In this document: positions 1 through 5,130 of the stretch, piece after piece
Position numbering within the stretch: position 1 is the stretch's first letter
Layout: the number at the start of each line of letters is the position of its first letter
NCBI GenBank assembly: GCA_030640045.1
Contig: DAOWKF010000074.1
Span: 1 to 5,130, forward strand
DNA: 5,130 nucleotides
Direction of reading: 5' to 3'
From: Candidatus Omnitrophota bacterium
Lineage (GTDB): Bacteria; NPL-UPA2; BS750m-G34
Program-made: the position numbers and the translations under genes
The notes under the pieces: generated by a model
What the model was told of the DNA's origin: nothing
Databases searched by the model: none
The model's input: only the letters and a program-made list of their open reading frames with translations

Positions 1-1625
1 AGGAGCCATGCCGTAACAAGTTCTACTTCATCGTTATCCCGCGTTAAGACTGCTACGTCTTCGTAAGAAAACCCCATACCTTCATGTCTAGAGAAACTTT
101 GAATAAGATTTATAACTTTCTCTTTTATGAGCTCTTCCCTGTCTTCTTTATCCAGTGCCTCTACACATTCAACCTTTACATAGCCGCAAGTATTCTCTTT
201 CTTATAAGTTTGTTTTGAACCCTGAAAATTCCTGAGAATCTCTTTTGCTTCACGATGATTAAGCCCGCCGCCTTTACGCTGCAGCACATCGAAAAAATCT
301 TTAAGATTTTTTTCTGAAAAGACCTCATTATTGAACAGAACAATCTCTTTTTGACTTCGATAATTCATATTGAGAGATTTATGCTGGACATTGAATTTTT
401 TAAATCCATCTTCCACATAATCCAGAAGGGCGGCATCCCCTCCCCTGAACCTGTAAATAGCCTGCTTTCTGTCACTCACACAGAATAAACTCCCTCCGGT
501 TGAGAGCGCCTCCTCAACCATTGGGGCCAGGTTTCTCCACTGAAGACGGCTGGTATCCTGGAATTCATCAATAAGATAATGCCTGAGGCGGGTAGCAATC
601 CTGTAATAAAGCTCACCGATAGTTATTGAGCTGTTATCAAAAAGTGACCTGGCGTGCCTGTTAAGTTCTCCTAAAAAGATAATATCATCTCTGATGGCTA
701 AATCCTTAAAGACATCTAATACCATATCAAAAATATCAATGTAAGGGCTTAAGAGACTTAATGACTCCACCTCACACACTTCCTTTAAACCCCTTCTTAT
801 CGTTTCCCATAATTTTTCAGTTTCTTTTGGAAGGGAATATCCTTTGTTAAGAGGGAATTCAGGTCTGGCAAAAGAGGCGGGGATACTATCAATATCGAAA
901 CTATATTGCGTTTTATTTAAAAAAGATGTAAGACTCTTAAAAAATCTCTGATTAGTTCCCTCCGGCGCAGTATCTTTTAATTTTTTTATAGAGCTAAGGA
1001 CATGTTTCTTTTTTATAATAAGGTTTCCTTCTTTAACATCAGGCTTCTTAAATCTATCTCCGTAGACATTGGTTAAACCGAACATTGCCCCCATAAGGGA
1101 AAGTATATCCTTTTTGACAAACCAGCTTACACGGTTTTCTACATACAGGTATTGTTGCAAAAATTTAACAAAGGCGTTGAGGACCTTTTTGTCCTGCCCT
1201 GTCTTTTCTATAAGTTTGTCTAAGCTGTATGCCAGATCTTCGCTATGGTCCTGCTTTATCCTGAAACCGGAAGAAAAACCAGTCTTGAAGGTGCATCCCG
1301 AGAGAATGGATTTGATAAAACTATCTATTGTCTGCACCTGAAAAAAGTGGTAGTCTCGCATAATCGCATCCATCAAAACAAGCGCATTTTTTCTATCGTT
1401 CCTATATTCATCCAAAAATTTACCCAGTGCGATTTTTTTAAGAAATTCAAGTATCCTTTCCTTCATTTGAAGAGTCGCCTTGTTCGTAAAGGTTATGGCA
1501 AGTATCTCCCTTAATGGATTTGCCTGAGGATCCAGGGGGTTAAGAAGGAGGTAAATATACTGCTTTGCCAGGGCATAGGTCTTGCCCGAACCAGCAGAAG
1601 CATTAACTATAGAGACCTGTTTCAT
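1..1625 (-). CDS. UvrD/AddA/RecB-like superfamily 1 DNA helicase, N-terminal 541 residues (runs off the left edge)
   Basis: ATP-dependent DNA helicase of the UvrD/Rep/AddA group, probably acting in double-strand-break processing or repair in the cytoplasm. The reading frame is open from an ATG at 1625 to the window edge. Motifs appear in family order: Walker A ASAGSGKT (residues 9-16, K15), motif Ia AITFTNKAT (43-51), VQTIDSF (97-103), Walker B DEFQDTS (from 353), motif III with SDRKQAIYRFRGGD (Q388) and NYRS (421-424). The end begins the second helicase half with an EDVAVLTR stretch. The long insert between VQTIDSF and DEFQDT resembles the 1B region of AddA/RecB-like proteins more than compact UvrD. 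The arginine-finger motif and any C-terminal PD-(D/E)XK nuclease lie outside, so AddA versus a stand-alone helicase cannot be decided. Motif III has S where a G is usual (GDxKQ). The start is the first ATG after an in-frame TAG about eight codons upstream; its ribosome site is weak. The first gene upstream is a decayed SWIM remnant 71 bp away. Confidence 0.93.
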   Translation of the reverse strand, partial: MKQVSIVNASAGSGKTYALAKQYIYLLLNPLDPQANPLREILAITFTNKATLQMKERILEFLKKIALGKFLDEYRNDRKNALVLMDAIMRDYHFFQVQTIDSFIKSILSGCTFKTGFSSGFRIKQDHSEDLAYSLDKLIEKTGQDKKVLNAFVKFLQQYLYVENRVSWFVKKDILSLMGAMFGLTNVYGDRFKKPDVKEGNLIIKKKHVLSSIKKLKDTAPEGTNQRFFKSLTSFLNKTQYSFDIDSIPASFARPEFPLNKGYSLPKETEKLWETIRRGLKEVCEVESLSLLSPYIDIFDMVLDVFKDLAIRDDIIFLGELNRHARSLFDNSSITIGELYYRIATRLRHYLIDEFQDTSRLQWRNLAPMVEEALSTGGSLFCVSDRKQAIYRFRGGDAALLDYVEDGFKKFNVQHKSLNMNYRSQKEIVLFNNEVFSEKNLKDFFDVLQRKGGGLNHREAKEILRNFQGSKQTYKKENTCGYVKVECVEALDKEDREELIKEKVINLIQSFSRHEGMGFSYEDVAVLTRDNDEVELVTAWL

Positions 1626-1696
1626 TAATCCGACATTTAGCTATTCAACAAAATAAATGGCGTTCTTCTTAAATCCTTTTGATTGTTGATAATTCT

Positions 1697-2230
1697 TCAA
1701 TCCCTATATGCGATATCCATAACCTTTTTAGTCACTATCCTGTATATCCTCTCCATCTCTTTGTGAAAATCCGGTGAGCCATGCCAAAAAGATGGAGGTC
1801 CTAAGCGCCTGATTAAAGCTAAGGGTACTTCCGGAGGCTGGATATCTATGTGAAATTTTTGCAGCTTATCATCTGATTTCCAGAATTTATGAATACATTC
1901 TTCTAAAGGCACTATCTTTTTTATTTTCTGTTTCTGTTGAGGATCTTTTAAAGGACTCTCTTCTTTACCAGAAGTCTCAGTCCATTGCTTGCTTATATCT
2001 CCTATTATCTCATCTTTGCTTTTACCCCGCATCTTGAATATCATAAATGGATCTCTATCAAATTCATCTGCCAGGACATAATGAACTGCGGCAATATACT
2101 TACAAGGATGGAGTGTATGTTTAGCAGTAGCAGTTCTTTTTTTAGCAGCCGTTTCTCTTGTTGCCTCTCCCCAAAGAAAAAAATTTTTGTCTTTTTCTTT
2201 ATTAATCCAGTTCAGATGAAGTATCTGCAT
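1697..2230 (-). pseudogene. SWIM zinc-finger protein remnant, C-terminal part only
   Basis: SWIM proteins carry a C-x-C-x(n)-C-x-H zinc motif, and many are encoded beside SNF2-type helicases. The longest open stretch is 177 codons from an ATG at 2230. From codon 42 on it matches the family well: PCKYIAAVHYVLADEFDRDP, then FMIFKMRG, and near the end ALIRRLGPPSFW before a helical tail. The family normally has about 100 or more further N-terminal residues (a tryptophan-rich WWGxxW segment and an RGRxYA segment), which are absent. In the open frame the two leading zinc cysteines are alanines and the final histidine is a tyrosine. In another frame the bases just upstream read C-Y-C-stop-T-Y-T, and removing one C near 2111 joins this to HPCKY with the exact spacing of a CSCPDWxxPCKH motif. 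I therefore call it a frameshifted remnant. The first 40 codons of the open frame are probably not authentic. An alternative is a functional truncated protein translated from 2230, which has AGAGG only 2-3 bases ahead. No SNF2 gene is visible nearby. Confidence 0.72.
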
Positions 2231-2322
2231 AACCTCTATTATATTTCAGGCAAGTCATTCTGATCTTCATTTATATTAATTTTCAATCCCTCAATGTATG
2301 ACTTGATTAAGCTGATGGTTTA

Positions 2323-2331
2323 ATTATAACA
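2323..2331 (-). promoter_or_regulatory. Candidate extended -10 promoter upstream of the SWIM remnant
   Basis: The minus strand reads TGTTATAAT, a perfect TATAAT with the TG-N extension that can compensate for a poor -35. No good -35 lies 17 bases upstream (about TTCAAT). It would start transcripts near 2316, running into the SWIM remnant and perhaps on to the helicase gene. AT-rich background makes chance matches fairly likely. Confidence 0.35.
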
Positions 2332-2415
2332 AATGAATGGAATGGATTGAAGAAAAATAATAAAATGTTTTGTCTGAAAATCAGAGTGCCCCTAGTGAAG
2401 AGCTTGCCGGCTATA

Positions 2416-2556
2416 TCATATAGATTTAACCGTATTTACTATCTGTTTTTGCAGTGTATCTAAAAAATATGCACCAAGGTCCTTTGCTTGTTTTTCATAG
2501 AACCAGTAACCATCAATCAAATCCAGGGTTGCAGAATTAAGTATTTTGATTTTCAT
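2416..2556 (-). pseudogene. Truncated RelE/ParE-family toxin (46 codons)
   Basis: The ATG at 2556 overlaps the antitoxin stop as ATGA, the usual translational coupling of such pairs. The N-terminus, MKIKILNSATLDLIDGYWFY and then EKQAKDLGAYFLDTL, matches the start of RelE/ParE-superfamily toxins, with the first beta strand, the helix bearing D-L-I-x-G-x-x-F-Y and the G-x-Y-F-L-D helix. Family members normally run about 90-100 residues. This frame ends with TGA after 46, so the conserved central RLLSKRFPF-like strand and the C-terminal strands that make the active surface are missing. I did not find them in any frame of the next 180 bases. Most likely the toxin is inactive and truncated. It is too short for many gene finders but clearly was a gene. 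Confidence 0.75.
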
Positions 2557-2771
2557 GAAGTTTTATCTCGGATATATTTCTTTGCTTTATCCCAATCTAC
2601 AAATTTTTCATTACCATTTTTTATCCCCTCTTCTCTTTCATGTAAAATATTTTTATGCCAGGATGGCGATGGTAAACTATCTGCCTTTTTACACAAATTG
2701 TCCCAAATACTCTCCATAGTCTGAATCTTTTCTTCGGTTGACATTTGTTCTAAATGTAAAGCAATTCCCAT
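2553..2771 (-). CDS. Addiction-module antitoxin, unstable-antitoxin family (72 residues)
   Basis: Small acidic/basic helical antitoxin resembling the putative addiction-module component family (TIGR02574/PF09720 type) that pairs with RelE/ParE toxins. Features typical of the family are the N-terminal helix MSTEEKIQTMESIWDNL (residues 10-26), the PSPSWH turn (34-39), the EREEGI helix and the C-terminal F-V-D-W-D-K-A-K element (57-64). The frame could extend to an ATG at 2837, but I choose 2771. It has GGAGG at 2781-2777, five bases ahead, whereas 2837 lies at the predicted transcription start with no room for a leader, and the extra 22 residues do not resemble the family. The gene overlaps the toxin start by four bases. 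Such antitoxins neutralise the toxin and may repress the promoter. Here the toxin is truncated, so this is effectively an orphan antitoxin that may still neutralise related toxins elsewhere (inference). Confidence 0.85.
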   Translation of the reverse strand: MGIALHLEQMSTEEKIQTMESIWDNLCKKADSLPSPSWHKNILHEREEGIKNGNEKFVDWDKAKKYIRDKTS

Positions 2772-2776
2772 TTTGG

Positions 2777-2781
2777 CCTCC
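2777..2781 (-). promoter_or_regulatory. Ribosome binding site of the antitoxin
   Basis: The minus strand reads GGAGG followed by CCAAA and ATG, a near-perfect Shine-Dalgarno with 5-base spacing. It fixes the antitoxin start at 2771 rather than the upstream in-frame ATG at 2837. Confidence 0.8.
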
Positions 2782-2842
2782 TCTCTTTTAAATTTTTGTT
2801 TATCAAAATAACCTAAGGCATATATTCTCACTCCCATTATTA

Positions 2843-2871
2843 AGTGTACTATATCTGGAAGGAGATGTCAA
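2843..2871 (-). promoter_or_regulatory. Sigma-70-like promoter of the toxin-antitoxin unit
   Basis: The minus strand carries a perfect -35 box TTGACA (2871-2866), a 17-base spacer and a -10 box TACACT (2848-2843, four of six consensus bases). Transcription would start near 2836, giving a leader of about 65 bases before the antitoxin ATG at 2771. It lies about 40 bp past the antiporter stop codon, so the pair can be transcribed independently of the genes upstream. I see no clear inverted-repeat operator over it. Confidence 0.72.
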
Positions 2872-2911
2872 TAAATCCGCAACTTTTAACTTGTCGTCGT
2901 CTTTTCCTTTT

Positions 2912-3913
2912 TCATTCCCCACCTAAGACAAAATTAATATACGCGCCAATAATAAATACTACAATCAATACTAATGCGTAGCTGCTCAATCCCAATCTTG
3001 TCTTACGTTTTGGCTTCATAACAAGGCCTGCAATGACAATTAGAGTCATAACCATAGCTATAAAGGCAGTAAATATGTGATTGCGTGAGACAACGTTAAA
3101 TATAGGCGCTTTTTTATAAAGTAAATCATTAATGAAAATAATAGCTATATTAAATAGATTTGAGCCAAGCATATTTGCTATTGCTAATTCCTTTGCTCCC
3201 AACCTTAGGGCAATAACAGAAACCGTTATCTCAGGCAAGGTGGTAGTAAAACCAATAAAAAGACTGCCTACAAAATTCTGGCCTAATCCTAACAGGCCTG
3301 CCAACTCTTCCCCGATATAGGCAAGCCAGATCCCTGCAACTATAATTACCGCTGCAGAAAGCCCATAAAAAAAATAGGCCTTTTTAACCGGGATATGGTC
3401 ATATTTAAATGCCTGTGGTGGTGGTGACTGACCTGTCTCAAACTTAAAAATTATCCTTGTTGAGATTAAATACAAAACTAAAATCAAAATGCTGTATATA
3501 CTGACATGCGCGAAACTTAATTGAGGTATCTGCGAACTTAAGAATATCCCTGCTGCCGCTACTAATAAGGGGACAAGACTTAATCCGGCAGTTAATAAGA
3601 TTCCTTTAGAGAGTGTGCTTAATAAAGGCGCTCCTTTGTTGAGAAAATCCAGGAACGCAATATTTAAAAGATTATAGGTGTTTGCTCCAAATAAATTCCC
3701 GATAGTCAAATTAGGTGCATCGAGAAAGACAACGCTTCCTATACCTGTAAAAAGTTCAGGAAGGCTCGTTGCCACTGACACCAATACCAGGCCAATCCAC
3801 AGCCCCCCCAGCCCCGTCTTTTCGGCAATTACATCTCCGTATTTAGCTACACGTTTACCGGCAAGAAGGATTAGGACAGTGCAGATAATAAACTTTAACC
3901 AGATAACAAGCAT
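2912..3913 (-). CDS. Sodium/calcium exchanger-family membrane antiporter (333 residues)
   Basis: Inner-membrane cation antiporter of the Ca2+/cation exchanger superfamily (NCX/YrbG type), likely exporting Ca2+ in exchange for Na+ or H+. About ten hydrophobic segments fall in two inverted halves of roughly 155 residues, joined by a hydrophilic loop (about 157-180, with SPPPQ). Each half has an alpha repeat. Alpha-1 is VATSLPEL (E53) followed by IGNLFGANTYN (71-81). Alpha-2 is TTTLPEI (E228) followed by ANMLGSNLFN (246-255). The two glutamates match the ion-binding pair of archaeal NCX. Length is normal. The start is the first ATG after an in-frame TAA five codons upstream; the ribosome site is weak. 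It follows smc by 45 bp with no hairpin or promoter seen, so read-through from smc is likely. The exact substrate cannot be read from sequence. Confidence 0.92.
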   Translation of the reverse strand: MLVIWLKFIICTVLILLAGKRVAKYGDVIAEKTGLGGLWIGLVLVSVATSLPELFTGIGSVVFLDAPNLTIGNLFGANTYNLLNIAFLDFLNKGAPLLSTLSKGILLTAGLSLVPLLVAAAGIFLSSQIPQLSFAHVSIYSILILVLYLISTRIIFKFETGQSPPPQAFKYDHIPVKKAYFFYGLSAAVIIVAGIWLAYIGEELAGLLGLGQNFVGSLFIGFTTTLPEITVSVIALRLGAKELAIANMLGSNLFNIAIIFINDLLYKKAPIFNVVSRNHIFTAFIAMVMTLIVIAGLVMKPKRKTRLGLSSYALVLIVVFIIGAYINFVLGGE

Positions 3914-3958
3914 TTCAATAATATCTTATCATAATATCGGACTATTTCTAAGAATTTT

Positions 3959-5130
3959 TTAAGTAGAAGAGACAGGGGATGAAGCGGGGGCGGTAATTCG
4001 GGGGTCTTTAGAATCTGTAGGAGGGCTTTCGTGCCGGGCAAATTTCATGGAAACAATTTTAGATATGCCGGGTTCCTGCATGGTAATACCGTAGATAGCC
4101 TGCGCGAGTGAAATGGTCTTTTTGCTATGGGTAATAATAATAAACTGAGTTGTTTTTGTAAATTCCTTAACCAGGGTACCAAACCTGCCAATATTGGAAT
4201 CATCCAAAGGGGCATCAATTTCATCCAGCACACAGAAAGGACTGAGCCGGATCCTGAAAAGGGCGAATAAAAGCGCAATCGCTGTCAAGGCCTTCTCACC
4301 CCCTGAAAGCTGATTTATTGTTGCGAGATTTTTACCGGGGGGCCTTGCCACAATCTCAATCCCGCTCTCAAGGATATCCCCTTCCTGGAGTATTAAATCA
4401 GCTTTACCTCCGTTAAAGAGGAGACGGAATATCTTATGGAATTCTACTCTTACCTTTTCCAATGTCTCGAAAAACATCTTTCTGCAGGTATGATTTATCC
4501 TGGATATGACCTGGTGCAATTCTTCCCTGGCCTTCAGGATGTCTTCACGTTCTTTCTTTAAAAGACTGAATCTATCTTCCAGTTCTTTGTTTTCTTCAAT
4601 CGCCATGAGGTTTACCGAACCCATTGCCTCTACCTTCTGACGGAAATTTTCTATCTCCATCTTCACCTCTTCCTCGTTAATTACCCCCTCACCCGTTCCT
4701 TCAACACTATCCAAGTCTACGTGATAGAGGTTTGAAATCCTCTCTCTAATGTTGCTTAGTTCGGCATTCTTTTGTGTCATTGATATCTCGAGATTATGGG
4801 ACTCCTGCATTTTCTTATTTACAACTGCGCGCTCCTTGCGCAGCCGATCCTCTTCCTCGCGAAAGACAGCGTTTGCCTTCTTTCTCTCTTCCTCAAGCCT
4901 GTCCATCTCTTCTTTGAAAGATATCTTTTCACTTAAAAAATTTTCTTTCTCCTTTTGCAAGGCCTCAAGCCTGCCCTTGATGCTCTCCCTCTCAGAAGGC
5001 GCACTACTAATCTCCTGTCTAAGCCTGGACTCGGCCTGACTATATTCAACAAGTCTTTCTCTCAAGGTCTCGAGATGTAATTCCATGCCTTTCGCTTTTT
5101 CCTGTAAACCGGCGAAGGACAACCTCCCCT
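3959..5130 (-). CDS. smc: Chromosome segregation protein SMC, C-terminal part (5' end outside window)
   Basis: ATPase subunit of the SMC-ScpAB condensin complex, which organises and helps segregate the chromosome in the nucleoid. Residues are numbered from codon 5122. Residues 1-130 are heptad-rich, charged coiled coil. The linker MGSVNLMAIEENKELEDRF (167-185) leads into the C-terminal head. There I see the ABC signature LSGGEKALT (272-280), Walker B with D-loop FCVLDEIDAPLDD (296-308) and the H-loop IIITHSKKT (328-336), followed by the family ending YGITMQEPGISKIVSMKF. About 390 of the usual 1,150-1,200 residues are present; the N-terminal head and hinge lie beyond the right edge. The TTG at 5122 is not a start, because the frame stays open to the edge. 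After the conserved core comes a tail of about 26 residues rich in S, P and T, probably disordered. Confidence 0.97.
   Translation of the reverse strand, partial: GRLSFAGLQEKAKGMELHLETLRERLVEYSQAESRLRQEISSAPSERESIKGRLEALQKEKENFLSEKISFKEEMDRLEEERKKANAVFREEEDRLRKERAVVNKKMQESHNLEISMTQKNAELSNIRERISNLYHVDLDSVEGTGEGVINEEEVKMEIENFRQKVEAMGSVNLMAIEENKELEDRFSLLKKEREDILKAREELHQVISRINHTCRKMFFETLEKVRVEFHKIFRLLFNGGKADLILQEGDILESGIEIVARPPGKNLATINQLSGGEKALTAIALLFALFRIRLSPFCVLDEIDAPLDDSNIGRFGTLVKEFTKTTQFIIITHSKKTISLAQAIYGITMQEPGISKIVSMKFARHESPPTDSKDPRITAPASSPVSST

Noticed and set aside
1069..1514. Two overlapping plus-strand open frames
   Set aside because: They lie antisense to the helicase coding frame, which carries clear motifs on both sides; no family resemblance or ribosome site.
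1690..2295. AGGGATTGAA found on the minus strand both just upstream (near 2281) and at the end (near 1700) of the SWIM remnant
   Set aside because: A 10-base match with partly similar flanks could mark insertion ends, but it is short, AT-rich and one copy overlaps the stop region of the frame; chance is sufficient.
2332..2348. GAATG/GGAATGG micro-repeat
   Set aside because: About two short copies in AT-rich spacer; no array, no flanking structure.
2350..2385. Small hairpin TCTGA-TTT-TCAGA after the toxin, followed by a T-rich stretch
   Set aside because: Only five base pairs, AT-rich, and the T tract begins several bases away; too weak to call a terminator.
2308..2430. Second frame after the toxin stop (N-L-Y-D-I-A-G-K-L...) as the missing toxin half
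   Set aside because: Open for some 35 codons, but it lacks the R-L-L-S-K-R-F-P-F strand and the C-terminal motif of the family; openness is expected in AT-rich DNA.
4045..5039. Open frames antisense to and out of frame with smc
   Set aside because: Composition is that of shadow frames of coiled-coil coding sequence (runs of S, L and F); the smc frame is unambiguous.
5120..5122. TTG as a start codon for the SMC fragment
   Set aside because: The frame continues upstream to the window edge and the protein lacks its N-terminal head and hinge, so this is an internal leucine codon.

Overview
This is bacterial chromosomal DNA, AT-leaning, with every credible gene on the minus strand, so transcription runs from position 5130 towards 1. 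The housekeeping parts are the end of an SMC chromosome-condensation gene, a Na+/Ca2+-exchanger-family transporter and the start of a UvrD/AddA-type helicase. The protein sequences suggest an uncultured Gram-negative-like lineage, possibly PVC or Omnitrophota-like. That placement is a guess from general resemblance, not from any search.

Layout in transcription order: (1) 5130-3959, the C-terminal third of Smc (distal coiled coil plus the C-terminal ATPase head), with its N-terminus outside the window. (2) 3913-2912, a complete 333-residue cation/Ca2+ antiporter that starts 45 bp after smc with no visible terminator between them, so probably cotranscribed. (3) A small type II toxin-antitoxin unit with its own good sigma-70-like promoter (2871-2843): an intact 72-residue addiction-module antitoxin (2771-2553), overlapping by ATGA a RelE/ParE-type toxin that stops after 46 codons (2556-2416). 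(4) An AT-rich spacer of about 185 bp (2415-2231) holding an extended -10 promoter-like site and a short open stretch of unknown origin. (5) 2230-1697, the C-terminal part of a SWIM zinc-finger protein whose zinc-binding motif appears broken by indels and a stop. (6) 1625-1, the first 541 residues of a UvrD/AddA/RecB-like superfamily 1 helicase, which continues past the left edge.

The two ends and the antiporter look intact and under selection. The middle 1.2 kb (about 1700-2870) looks like an accessory patch with an eroding toxin gene and an eroding SWIM gene, placed between genome-maintenance genes. I see no tRNA, rRNA, CRISPR array or insertion sequence, and no convincing new multi-gene system. 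The most informative observation is the SWIM remnant. Removing a single base restores a C-x-C at exactly the spacing expected before the P-C-K part of the motif.
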